A stretch of 64,000 bases of DNA from assembly GCA_017463615.1 (NCBI GenBank), contig JAFTOU010000016.1:186001-250000 (forward strand), given 5' to 3'. This document shows, piece by piece, positions 6,080 through 14,462 of the stretch. Both the position numbers and the translations under genes were made by a program. The stretch comes from Alistipes sp. (lineage in GTDB: Bacteria > Bacteroidota > Bacteroidia > Bacteroidales > Rikenellaceae). Within the stretch, counting starts at the first letter, position 1. The number at the start of each line of letters is the position of its first letter. The notes under the pieces are model-generated. The model was given only the letters and a program-made list of their open reading frames with translations, did no database searches and was not told the origin of the DNA.

Positions 6080-8083
6080 CTATCTTACCGGGAACAGAGC
6101 CACGCGAAGGGTTGTGCAGCCGTAAGGGATAAGCTCTATGGTCTGCTCTGTGAGGTCTACATCGCCACGCTCGCGGCTATTGATGTAGTAGTTCACAGGG
6201 CCCACGGAGCCGGCGTACTTCTGCCAGCGAGGCAGGCGGCAAGCGGGCATATATATAGATATAGGTGCGTTCTGAACATTCCACGGGTAGGCGGCAACAG
6301 TGTCAGAGAGTTTGACCGTGAGGTTCTGCTCTATATTCTTGCGCAGGGTCTGCTTGAGGATGCAGTAGTTCCACGGCGTGTCGGAGTGGACCTCGTAGTA
6401 GTACTGGCCATACTCTACCCTATTCTGCTCCTCCACCTCGTGGCGTTCCCAGCGCTCGTTCATCTTCAGGGCGTAGAGCAGCGGACCGCGCTCAATAGCT
6501 GCGCCACCATCAAACCAGTAGCTCGCCTTGACCTTAGCCACAAACTCCACCTGCAGGTTATCGCCATGACTCCAGTTGCGGTTGATAACAATAACGCCAT
6601 CCTTCGCCGCCACATCAACCTGCTCGCCATTGATAGTAACCTTCACCCCCTCGCTCCAACCTGGCAGGCGCAGGTGCAGCGGAAACTGCTCGCCACGGCG
6701 GCGCTCCTTAGCGAAGTGGACGGTAAAGGAGACACTCTCCCTAAATGGGTAGGAGGTCTGCTCCACAATCTCCACCTCGCGGCCACCTGCAAGGCGTGTA
6801 TGCACGCGACTTGGGGCATAGACCAGTGCTGCCAGGCCGCCATCCGCTGTCGCATACCAGAGGTTCTGCACAAACTTAGGCCACGACTGGTGGTAGTTTG
6901 CCGTACAGCAGGCATAGCCCGTCATCTGACCGAAGAGCTGGTCGGTATCGCGGTGCGGAGTGGTGAAGTCGCGCCAAGTACGCGACACCTCAATTTGGTT
7001 AAGCTGCTGGTAATACTGACGCACGGTGCAGTTGTCGTCCACCTGCGTAGGCAGGGCGTTATAAGCCACACGCTCCAGATAGTCCGCCCACGACATATCG
7101 CCCGAAATCTTGAGTATCTCGCCCAGCGAGTACATCATCTCCACAGCCGTACATAGCTCCGAGCCGTAGATAGGGTTACCAAAGCGCGTAAGCTCGTCTC
7201 CCGCCCACAGTCCCGTAGGCAGTCCAAAAGTTGTGCGGATAGTATTTTTCGCCGTATGGAGACTCTCCAGCAACGCCTTATCTGCCGTCTGCTGGTATCG
7301 CAGAGCGGGGGTCTTGAAGGCCTGACCCAGATTTACGCAGTGGAGCGAGTGCTGGCGGTAGAGGATATTGTTCTGCAACGAGAAGGCGGCATACCAATCA
7401 AAGGTCTGAGCATAGACTACATCGGCAAGCTCAAGCAGAAAACTCTCGCCCGTGATATTATAGAGCCAGTAGATAACGCCCAGATTATCGCCTCCGCGCT
7501 CTGCACCCCAGTGCGACCACTTGTTGAGCGGGCTCTTTGGCAGCTCGGCAAGTTGATAGCGGAAGTAGGCGGTCATAAGCTCTATAACTCGCTTATCGCC
7601 CGTAGCCGAGTAGTGCTGCTGTAACACCTTGAGCATAACCATCTTAGGCCACCAGTCGCGCGCCCTATCGCGCTGCAGTCCCGGCTCCTTAGGCCTATCT
7701 ACCGTAGGGCCAAAGTGTCCATCCTCGGTCTGCGAAGCTATAGCCCACTCTATCCACGGCTGAACTCTATCCTTAAGCGACTGGTCATCAAGGATATAGG
7801 CAAGGGGCAGCAGACCGTCTATCCAGTAAGGTCCACGCTCCCAAGCATCGCCATCGCCACCAAGCCAGCAGTTGCGAGGGCCGACGACATTGCCCATAAT
7901 CTTATCCAGATTGCCCGTCATACCGTCGCGCATACGCAGTAGCTGCTCACGGAGCCAACCCTCGGCAGTGATATCGCCCAGTGGCAGAGCCTGGTAAGGC
8001 TTATCTACAAGAGGTGCACGATTGAATGCCGTAGAGGTGCAAAAGGCAACGGCGCAGAGTATTAAAAATAGAGTTCGCTTCAT
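6080..8083 (-). CDS. GH127-type (DUF1680) glycoside hydrolase, probable beta-L-arabinofuranosidase family
   Basis: This 667-residue protein has a signal peptide (MKRTLFLILCAVAFCTSTA) and the (alpha/alpha)6-barrel pattern of DUF1680/GH127. These enzymes use a zinc-held cysteine as nucleophile. The expected ligands are visible: a Glu-x-Cys in YGSELCTAVE and a Cys-Cys pair in GYACCTANYHQSWPKF, which correspond to the E/C/C/C set of the characterised enzyme. The C-terminal half is beta-rich. It probably acts in the periplasm on arabinose-containing plant or host glycans. The TATATTTG box at 8102-8109 gives a ~15-base leader. No sugar-uptake genes lie beside it, so the substrate is not fixed by context. 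Confidence 0.88.
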   Translation of the reverse strand: MKRTLFLILCAVAFCTSTAFNRAPLVDKPYQALPLGDITAEGWLREQLLRMRDGMTGNLDKIMGNVVGPRNCWLGGDGDAWERGPYWIDGLLPLAYILDDQSLKDRVQPWIEWAIASQTEDGHFGPTVDRPKEPGLQRDRARDWWPKMVMLKVLQQHYSATGDKRVIELMTAYFRYQLAELPKSPLNKWSHWGAERGGDNLGVIYWLYNITGESFLLELADVVYAQTFDWYAAFSLQNNILYRQHSLHCVNLGQAFKTPALRYQQTADKALLESLHTAKNTIRTTFGLPTGLWAGDELTRFGNPIYGSELCTAVEMMYSLGEILKISGDMSWADYLERVAYNALPTQVDDNCTVRQYYQQLNQIEVSRTWRDFTTPHRDTDQLFGQMTGYACCTANYHQSWPKFVQNLWYATADGGLAALVYAPSRVHTRLAGGREVEIVEQTSYPFRESVSFTVHFAKERRRGEQFPLHLRLPGWSEGVKVTINGEQVDVAAKDGVIVINRNWSHGDNLQVEFVAKVKASYWFDGGAAIERGPLLYALKMNERWERHEVEEQNRVEYGQYYYEVHSDTPWNYCILKQTLRKNIEQNLTVKLSDTVAAYPWNVQNAPISIYMPACRLPRWQKYAGSVGPVNYYINSRERGDVDLTEQTIELIPYGCTTLRVALFPVR

Positions 8084-8095
8084 AATTGCTTAGTA

Positions 8096-8129
8096 TTTGC
8101 ACAAATATACAAAAAAATAATTATCTTTG
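8096..8129 (+). promoter_or_regulatory. sdaA promoter giving a nearly leaderless mRNA
   Basis: TTTG at 8096-8099 and TATCTTTG at 8122-8129 are 22 bases apart, as in the Bacteroidota -33/-7 consensus. The ATG at 8134 is 4 bases past the box, so transcription should start at or beside the start codon. Confidence 0.65.
8102..8109 (-). promoter_or_regulatory. -7 box for the GH127 gene
   Basis: TATATTTG on the minus strand. It lies only 12 bases from the opposing sdaA box, so the two divergent promoters overlap. Confidence 0.65.
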
Positions 8130-8133
8130 TAGT

Positions 8134-9333
8134 ATGGAATCACTAAAAGAACTTTACAAGGTTGGTTGCGGACCTTCAAGCAGCCACACAATGGGTCCTA
8201 AGCGTGCTGCCGAGCAGTTTGCCGAGCGCACCGCGGGGGCGGAGGGCTATCGCGTAACCCTCTACGGCTCTTTGGCAGCGACGGGCAAGGGTCACCTTAC
8301 CCACAGCGCCATACTGTCCGTACTGGAGCCATTAGCACCTACAGAGATTGTCTGGAAGGCCGACATCGTACTTGACTTCCACCCCAACGGAATGCTCTTT
8401 GAGGCACTCAAGGGCGGCGAGGTATACGACAGCTGGACAATATTCAGCGTTGGCGGAGGCTCGCTGGCAAACGAGAATACCGTAGCCGCAGCACCCCAGA
8501 GCATCTATCCCCTAACCACCATTGAGGCTATTAAGCAGTGGTGCTACGACGAGGGCAAGACCTTCTGGGAGTATGTAGAGATGTGCGAGGGCAAGGAGAT
8601 TTGGGAGTTCCTGGACTATATATGGGATGTGATGTGCGAGACCGTGCAGCGCGGACTTAACAACGACGGCGTACTGCCTGGCGGACTGAAAGTGGCGCGC
8701 AAAGCGGGCACATACTATGTCAAGAGCAAGAGCTACACCGGCTCGCTGAGCTCAAGAGCAAGAATATACTCATACGCCCTTGCCGTGGCTGAGGAGAACG
8801 CCTCGGGAGGTACGGTAGTAACCGCCCCAACATGCGGCTCGTGCGGAGTGCTTCCGGGCGTGCTATACCACATGACCACCTCGCGAGAGTTCCTCAGAAT
8901 CAGAGTACTCCGAGCCCTCGCCACAGCTGGACTTTTCGGCAATGTGGTAAAGACCAACGCATCCATCTCTGGCGCAGAGGTGGGATGCCAGGGCGAGATT
9001 GGCGTAGCCTGCGCAATGGCTGCCGCTGCCGCCTGCCAGCTCTTCGGCGGAACACCAGCACAGATAGAGTACGCCGCCGAGATGGGACTGGAGCACCACC
9101 TCGGACTCACCTGCGACCCCGTATGCGGACTGGTGCAGGTGCCTTGCATAGAGCGTAACGCCGTGGCTGCCGCCCGCGCACTGGACGCAAACGCCTTCGC
9201 AACACTCTCCGACGGCTCACACCTCGTGTCGTTTGATAAGGTCGTCGCCGTGATGAACGAAACCGGCCTCAACCTGCCAAGCCTCTACCGCGAAACCTCC
9301 GAGGGCGGCCTCGCAACGCACATCAAGCGTTAG
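8134..9333 (+). CDS. sdaA: L-serine ammonia-lyase (single-chain, iron-sulfur)
   Basis: This 399-residue enzyme converts L-serine to pyruvate and ammonia in the cytoplasm using an oxygen-sensitive [4Fe-4S] cluster. The N-terminal beta domain carries YKVGCGPSSSHTMGP. The C-terminal alpha domain carries TAPTCGSCGVLPG and CDPVCGLVQVPCIERN, which hold the cluster cysteines. Both domains are in one chain, as in E. coli SdaA. I start at ATG 8134, fixed by the promoter position and homologous start; an upstream in-frame start at 8086 would precede the promoter. Its stop is followed at once by repeat element B1. Confidence 0.95.
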   Translation: MESLKELYKVGCGPSSSHTMGPKRAAEQFAERTAGAEGYRVTLYGSLAATGKGHLTHSAILSVLEPLAPTEIVWKADIVLDFHPNGMLFEALKGGEVYDSWTIFSVGGGSLANENTVAAAPQSIYPLTTIEAIKQWCYDEGKTFWEYVEMCEGKEIWEFLDYIWDVMCETVQRGLNNDGVLPGGLKVARKAGTYYVKSKSYTGSLSSRARIYSYALAVAEENASGGTVVTAPTCGSCGVLPGVLYHMTTSREFLRIRVLRALATAGLFGNVVKTNASISGAEVGCQGEIGVACAMAAAAACQLFGGTPAQIEYAAEMGLEHHLGLTCDPVCGLVQVPCIERNAVAAARALDANAFATLSDGSHLVSFDKVVAVMNETGLNLPSLYRETSEGGLATHIKR

Positions 9334-9598
9334 GCTACGCAGTAAGCGTGTACCGCCGCTTTTTGGAAAAAGCGGCACCAAAAACTTTCGGCAAAACTTC
9401 GTTTTGCTTCCATTCGCCGCGGAAATAGGCGTTGTCTACGACAATACAAAAACAGCTACAGCACTTCACTTTCAAGCCAGCTTGAGTGAGTGCTGTATCT
9501 ATTTTTAGTATCCTTACGGATACCAGCCTATTTCCGAGTAGAATCAAAAATTTGTCGCGCAGCGACACCTCTGAAAAGCCAATGGCTAATAGCCAATA
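9334..9598 (+). repeat. B element copy 1: ~260 bp cloverleaf-like structured repeat
   Basis: The element begins CTACGCAGTA and a hairpin CCGCTTTTT/AAAAAGCGG. It contains an outer stem GGAAATAGGC (9421-9430) / GCCTATTTCC (9526-9535) enclosing three hairpins: GTTGTC-TAC-GACAAT (9431-9445), a long one from ACAGCACT to AGTGCTGT with apex TCAAG/CTTGA (9458-9496), and GTATCC-TTAC-GGATAC (9508-9523). It ends in the C-module hairpin GTCGC-GCA-GCGAC and heptamers. Copies lie at 38362-38620 and, inverted and diverged, at 40683-40925. No protein is encoded. Confidence 0.85.
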
Positions 9599-9608
9599 GC
9601 TAACGGCT
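9577..9608 (-). repeat. Heptamer array running into the 3' end of ygiQ
   Basis: Degenerate heptamers (read on the minus strand as TAGCCGT, TAGCTAT, TGGCTAT, TAGCCAT) supply the last Ser-Arg codons and the TAG stop of ygiQ. Confidence 0.75.
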
Positions 9609-11303
9609 AAAGAAATATTGTTTCTGCCTCTTCTTATCCTTTTGGGAGCGGGCAACAAAGACTTGCTTGCCCGTATACGGGTTAATGCCCGTGTAGAAGA
9701 TTACGGAGCTGAGGGTCAGCGGCGTTGGGGTCAGGTCCTGCACCTGCTCAAGGGTGAAGTGGAGCTTGCCGAGCACCTTATGGGCGAGGGCTTGCATATC
9801 GGTTTCGCGGCAGCCGGGGTGCGAGGAGATGAAGTATGGGATAAGTTGATACTTGAGTCCATGCTCGCGGCAGATGCGGTTAAAGTCGCGGTTAAGCTGC
9901 TCAAAGAGTGTAAAAGATGGCTTGCGCATAAGGTTTAGAACGCCATCCTCGGTATGCTCTGGGGCGACCTTAAGTCTACCCGAAGTGTGGTGCAGTACCA
10001 CCTCGCGCAGGTAGTCGTTATTCTCAAAGAGGTCGTAGCGGATGCCACTGCCGATATAGGCGTGCTTAACCCCCTTAACGGCTCTGACCTTGCGGTACAA
10101 ATCTATCAGTGGGCGGTGGTCGCGGTTAAGGTTTGGACATGGCTTCGGGTGTAGGCACGATGGGCGGCGGCACTTGCCACAGAGTGTAGTATCCTTACCG
10201 CCAAGGCGATACATATTTGCCGAAGGGCCACCGATGTCGGTTATCGTGCCGTGGAAGTCAGGCGAGGCGGCCAGTGCCTCAACCTCGCGCAGGATAGAAG
10301 CCTCACTACGCGACGAGATAAACTTGCCCTGATGTGCCGAGATGGTGCAGAACGAGCAGCCACCGAAGCAGCCGCGGTGGATATTTACCGAGTTACGAAT
10401 CATATCCCACGCAGGTATAGCCCCACGATTGTGGTATCGCGGATGTGGTGCACGCATATATGGTAGCTCAAAGGCGTAGTCTATCTGCTCGGTCGTAAGG
10501 GCTGCATTCATCGGGTTGATAACCACATACTTATCGCCCGTCTGCTCCACAAGGGTAGCCTCGGCATTAAGCAGGTTGCTCTGGGTCTCAACGGTCACGA
10601 AGTTCTCGCCAAAGGCGCGTTTATCGGCCTTGCAGCGCTCAAAGGAGTTTAAGTATATGGTCTTATCACTATCCAGTCGCTCAACATAGGCTCTATCTGC
10701 CACAAAGGCGACCTGACGGATGGTGCGTATGCGCTTGGGGTTAAAACCGTTGTGCATCGTGCGAGCCACATCCCTTACCACCTGCTCGCCCATACCGTAG
10801 AGCAGAAAGTCCGCCCCGCTATCAATCAAGATTGATGGCATAAGCTCGTTCTTCCAGTAGTCGTAGTGGGTCACACGGCGCAGGGATGCCTCAATGCCAC
10901 CGATAAGCACAGGGGTATCTGGAAAGAGGCTCTTGAGAATCTTGGTATATGTTGTAACGGTATAGTCCGGGCGGAAACCCGCAGCGCCACCAGCCGTATA
11001 GGCATCGTTGCTACGCAGGCGGATATTTGCCGTATAGTGGTTCACCATAGAGTCCATAGCCCCCGCGCTGACGCAGAAGCAGCGACGCGGAGTGCCGAAC
11101 TTCTTGAAGTCGCGCAGATCGTCCTTCCAGTTAGGTTGCGGGACGACAGCCACGCGAAAGCCCTCGGCCTCAAAGAGTCGGCTGACAACAGCGGCGCCAA
11201 ACGAAGGGTGGTCGATATAGGCATCGCCCGTAAAGAGGACTATATCCACATAGTCCCACCCCAGAGCCTTCATCTCCTTTACTGTTGTTGGCAGAAATCC
11301 CAT
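9600..11303 (-). CDS. ygiQ: YgiQ family radical SAM protein (C-terminally shortened)
   Basis: The 567-residue protein belongs to the YgiQ family of radical SAM enzymes of unknown reaction. It has the N-terminal domain (FLPTTVKEMKALGWDYVDIV), the linker PVLIGGIEASLRRVTHYDYW, and the [4Fe-4S]-SAM motif CFGGCSFC. A cysteine-rich TTLCGKCRRPSCLHPKPCPN follows. It is last in the tgt operon, 3 bases after rluD. The C-terminus ends RSQKDKKRQKQYFFSR, where relatives continue with tens of residues. The last codons and stop come from the heptamer repeat, which suggests that repeat insertion trimmed the tail. Whether activity survives is unknown. Confidence 0.9.
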   Translation of the reverse strand: MGFLPTTVKEMKALGWDYVDIVLFTGDAYIDHPSFGAAVVSRLFEAEGFRVAVVPQPNWKDDLRDFKKFGTPRRCFCVSAGAMDSMVNHYTANIRLRSNDAYTAGGAAGFRPDYTVTTYTKILKSLFPDTPVLIGGIEASLRRVTHYDYWKNELMPSILIDSGADFLLYGMGEQVVRDVARTMHNGFNPKRIRTIRQVAFVADRAYVERLDSDKTIYLNSFERCKADKRAFGENFVTVETQSNLLNAEATLVEQTGDKYVVINPMNAALTTEQIDYAFELPYMRAPHPRYHNRGAIPAWDMIRNSVNIHRGCFGGCSFCTISAHQGKFISSRSEASILREVEALAASPDFHGTITDIGGPSANMYRLGGKDTTLCGKCRRPSCLHPKPCPNLNRDHRPLIDLYRKVRAVKGVKHAYIGSGIRYDLFENNDYLREVVLHHTSGRLKVAPEHTEDGVLNLMRKPSFTLFEQLNRDFNRICREHGLKYQLIPYFISSHPGCRETDMQALAHKVLGKLHFTLEQVQDLTPTPLTLSSVIFYTGINPYTGKQVFVARSQKDKKRQKQYFFSR

Positions 11304-11306
11304 AGC

Positions 11307-12413
11307 TTACTCGTTGTATAAGTGTGCCGACTTGACATAGTTGTCCCAGCGGTCAATAACCGTCTGGAAGTCGGCTGGTGTTTGCGACTCAAAGGTCATC
11401 TCCTCGCCCGTTGTAGGGTGCACAAAGCCGAGCATACGGGCATGCAGCGCGTGGCGAGGCATAGCCTCAAAGCAGTTTTCTATAAACTGCTTATATTTAG
11501 AGAATGTTGTACCCTTAAGTATTCTATCGCCACCATATCGCTCGTCGTTAAAGAGCGGATGGCCGATATATTGCATGTGCACGCGAATCTGGTGCGTGCG
11601 ACCAGTCTCCAGTCGGCACTCCACAAGGGTCACATAGCCGTAACGCTTAAGCACCTTGTAGTGCGTCACAGCGTGCTTACCCTCCGAGCCATCGGGGAAG
11701 ACATACATCTGGTGTCGGTTGCGAGGGTTGCGGCCGATATGGCCAGTAATAGTACCCTCATCCTCATCAAAATTTCCCCACACAAGGGCAATATATCGGC
11801 GCTTGGTGGTATGGAGGAAGAACTGGCGCGAGAGGTGGTTGCAGGCCTCCACATTCTTACCTACGACAAGTATTCCCGAGGTGTTCTTATCTATGCGGTG
11901 TACAAGTCCTGCGCGCTCGTCGCCCTGCTGGAACATAGGGTTATCCTTGAGGTGGAAGGTGAGGGCATTTACCAGCGTGCCGTCGTAGTTTCCGTGACCC
12001 GGGTGCACGCACATACCCGCCTCCTTATTGACAACAATAACATCGTCGTCCTCGTAGATGATATTGATAGGTATATCCTGCGGGGTGAGCAGGCAGTTGT
12101 ACTTGGGGTACTCCATCTTGAGGACGATATGGTCGTACGGCTTAATCTTGTACGACGCCTTCTGCGGGCGGTCGTTCACAAAGACATTGCCGTTATCCAC
12201 AGCCGTCTGCACACGGTTGCGCGAGCAGTTCTCAATGTGCGTAGCCAGATACTTGTCCAATCGCATCATCGACTGCCCCTTATCCACCGTTATGGAGAAG
12301 TGCTCGTAGAGTCCATTCTCGTCGGGTTTCTCGTCGGTAAGGAACTGACGGGCGGGAGCGTGAGTAATCACCTCCTCGTCGTCCAACTCTATATCGTCTA
12401 TATACTCTGCCAT
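11307..12413 (-). CDS. rluD: RluA/RluD family rRNA pseudouridine synthase
   Basis: The 368-residue enzyme isomerises uridines in RNA, most likely 23S rRNA helix 69 if it is RluD. After an acidic N-terminal extension come an S4-like RNA-binding domain (MMRLDKYLATHIENCSRNRVQTAV) and the catalytic domain with GLVHRIDKNTSGILVV, in which the Asp is the catalytic residue (usual form HRLDKxTSG). RLETGRTHQIRVHMQYIGHPLFND is split by the usual loop. ATG 12413 lies 7 bases after the PASTA gene; earlier in-frame starts would overlap that gene. RluD against RluC/RluA cannot be settled by eye. Confidence 0.88.
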   Translation of the reverse strand: MAEYIDDIELDDEEVITHAPARQFLTDEKPDENGLYEHFSITVDKGQSMMRLDKYLATHIENCSRNRVQTAVDNGNVFVNDRPQKASYKIKPYDHIVLKMEYPKYNCLLTPQDIPINIIYEDDDVIVVNKEAGMCVHPGHGNYDGTLVNALTFHLKDNPMFQQGDERAGLVHRIDKNTSGILVVGKNVEACNHLSRQFFLHTTKRRYIALVWGNFDEDEGTITGHIGRNPRNRHQMYVFPDGSEGKHAVTHYKVLKRYGYVTLVECRLETGRTHQIRVHMQYIGHPLFNDERYGGDRILKGTTFSKYKQFIENCFEAMPRHALHARMLGFVHPTTGEEMTFESQTPADFQTVIDRWDNYVKSAHLYNE

Positions 12414-12420
12414 ATTTACT

Positions 12421-13380
12421 TTACTGGAAGAAAAACTCATCCTCGCCCTGCTCTGATGCACTCTGCTCACCCTGAAGCATACGCAGCGAGTCGGCAGCCA
12501 TACGGGCAAGTGAATCTGCCTCTTCGCGCTCCTTGAGCTGGCGTGCAAGGGCTGCCTCAGCCTCCGCCGTAGCACGAGCAATAACCTCACTATCAAGGGT
12601 CAGGTGGATAGATACCGTTGAGCCCAATGTCATAGTAGTGCCCTGCAGCGACGACTGACGACATACGCGGGCATCGTCCTGATTGAGCAGCGTAATGCCC
12701 TCGTCGTAGGTCACACCTCCCACATTGAGTCCCTGCTCCCACAGCTTACCCTTGGCATCAAAGAGCTTGCGACCGATAAGGCGAGGCACTGTGGTGCTAT
12801 TCTGGTCGGGGCTGACACCCACGGTGAGCACCACGCCGCGACCCTTCTCTACGCGGATATTGCTCTTATCGGTAATCTGAACGCCATCTAACGACTGCTG
12901 GAGGACATAGTTTGTTGCAATATCCTCTACATACTCTAATCGCTCAATGCCGAAGCCTGCACCCTCAAGCATATTCTTCGCCTGACGCAGCGAGCGACCT
13001 GCAACATAAGGCATAGGCAGCTTCTTCTGCGAGAAGGAGTTGATTGTAAGGTATATCTTGCGACCCTTCTTCACATCTACACCACCCTTTGGCAGCTGCT
13101 CAAGCACCATACCGCCCGGATAGGCAGGTACATAGAGCGAGTCGTTCACAATAATCTTCAGCCCGCGCTCCTTGGCATAGTACTGCGCATCCTTGAGCGA
13201 AAGACCCGTAAAGTCCGGCACGCTCAGGCGCATACCGTGGCGAGTACCCACCGCAAGGGCTATATAGGAGATAGCGACCATCAAGCCGAGGGTCACTACA
13301 ATCATCGTAAGATTCCAGAGCACAGGCTTACGACGCAGGCGTGTAAACCAACTCTCGTTACTCTTTTTTCTCTTTGCCAT
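12421..13380 (-). CDS. Membrane-anchored PASTA-domain protein
   Basis: This 319-residue protein has a short basic cytoplasmic N-terminus, one transmembrane helix (about residues 22-46), three PASTA repeats in the periplasm (starting near VPDFTGLSLKDA, MPYVAGRSLRQA and VPRLIGRKLFDA), and a charged Ala/Glu-rich coiled tail. PASTA domains bind peptidoglycan or muropeptides in other proteins. No kinase or transpeptidase domain is attached, so it is probably a wall-sensing or scaffolding protein. It sits in the tgt operon, 7 bases from both neighbours. The function is inferred only from the domains. Confidence 0.85.
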   Translation of the reverse strand: MAKRKKSNESWFTRLRRKPVLWNLTMIVVTLGLMVAISYIALAVGTRHGMRLSVPDFTGLSLKDAQYYAKERGLKIIVNDSLYVPAYPGGMVLEQLPKGGVDVKKGRKIYLTINSFSQKKLPMPYVAGRSLRQAKNMLEGAGFGIERLEYVEDIATNYVLQQSLDGVQITDKSNIRVEKGRGVVLTVGVSPDQNSTTVPRLIGRKLFDAKGKLWEQGLNVGGVTYDEGITLLNQDDARVCRQSSLQGTTMTLGSTVSIHLTLDSEVIARATAEAEAALARQLKEREEADSLARMAADSLRMLQGEQSASEQGEDEFFFQ

Positions 13381-13387
13381 AATTAAA

Positions 13388-14461
13388 CTAAATCTCGTTA
13401 TAGTGTGTATCGCGCTCTACTGCCCTAAAACCTGCATTGCTGCAGATGCGGTGGATATCCTCTATGCTCATCGTTGGCGCCGTATCGGCAGCACCTGCCA
13501 TAGAGTATATCTTTGTAGAGTCGTCTATCGTTCCGTCTATATCATCGGCACCAAAGGCGAGGGCGAGCTCCGTAGTCTGCTTGCCGTACATCACCCAGTA
13601 GGCCTTTATATGTGGCACATTATCCAACACCAAGCGGCTCATAGCCAGCGTGCGCAGGTCGTCGGTAATGGTTGTCTCGCCCAGATAGCTCAGCTCATTA
13701 TTCGCGCTGCGATACTTGAGCGGTATGAAGGCGTTTATGCCGCCCGTGCTATCCTGCAACTCGCGGAGGCGCATCAGGTGGTCTACGCGGTGAGAGAGCC
13801 CGTCAATATGTCCATAGAGCATCGTGGCGTTGGAGTCAATGCCCATGCCGTGCGCCGTACGGTGGAGCGAGAGCCACTGCTCGGCACTACCCTTCTGCGG
13901 GCATATCTGTCGGCGAATATCGGCATCAAAAATCTCCGCACCACCCCCTGGAATAGACTCCATACCTGCCCGCTGCAGCAGAGCCAGTCCCTCGGCAGTG
14001 GTGAGTCCCGCGCGGTCAATCATAATATTAAGCTCCACGGCGGTAAATGCCTTGATTGCTGCCTGAGGCATAATCTGCTTGATGTGGGCAATCATATCGG
14101 CATAGTAGTAGAGGTCGTGCGTCGGATGTACGCCGCCCACGATATGTATCTCCGTAGCGCCACTATCCTTGCGCTGGCGGACAATGTCAAGCACCTGCTC
14201 AAGCGAGTAGTCCCACGCACCATCCTGCCCAGCCCTGCGGCGGTAGGAGCAGAACTTACACTCAAAGGTGCAGACATTTGTAGGCTCAAGGTGGAAGTTG
14301 CGGTTGTAGTAGACCTTATCCCCACTTACGCGCTGCTTTGCCGCAACGGCGAGCTCCGAGAGCAGCCACAGCGGGGCATCCTGCCACAGAGCAAGTGCCT
14401 CAGCTGCATCTATACGCCCGCCACAGCGGAGCTTCTCTACGATAGGTATCAGTGCGTCCAT
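13388..14461 (-). CDS. mqnE: Aminofutalosine synthase
   Basis: The 357-residue radical SAM enzyme matches MqnE, which joins the chorismate-derived enolpyruvyl ether to SAM to make aminofutalosine in the futalosine route to menaquinone. The cluster motif CTFECKFC is at about residues 54-61, and IKAFTAVELNIM and ESIPGGGAEIF are typical of the MqnE/MqnC/CofH group. ATG 14461 lies 1 base after the upstream stop; an in-frame start further upstream would overlap lptF/G. MqnC is the main alternative, but the FTAVE motif favours MqnE. Other mqn genes are not in this window; a UbiX-like gene at 47.8 kb could serve a late step. Confidence 0.85.
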   Translation of the reverse strand: MDALIPIVEKLRCGGRIDAAEALALWQDAPLWLLSELAVAAKQRVSGDKVYYNRNFHLEPTNVCTFECKFCSYRRRAGQDGAWDYSLEQVLDIVRQRKDSGATEIHIVGGVHPTHDLYYYADMIAHIKQIMPQAAIKAFTAVELNIMIDRAGLTTAEGLALLQRAGMESIPGGGAEIFDADIRRQICPQKGSAEQWLSLHRTAHGMGIDSNATMLYGHIDGLSHRVDHLMRLRELQDSTGGINAFIPLKYRSANNELSYLGETTITDDLRTLAMSRLVLDNVPHIKAYWVMYGKQTTELALAFGADDIDGTIDDSTKIYSMAGAADTAPTMSIEDIHRICSNAGFRAVERDTHYNEI

Positions 14462-14462
14462 A

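Noticed and set aside
5711..7156. Long plus-strand open frame opposite the GH127 gene (481 codons)
   Set aside because: It is the antisense of a well-recognised enzyme, has no domain pattern, and even reads through tRNA-His; it is a shadow of the biased codon use on the other strand.
11322..12536. Long plus-strand frame opposite rluD and the PASTA gene
   Set aside because: Antisense to two clear genes, of low-complexity composition (many Val, His, Arg) and no family resemblance.
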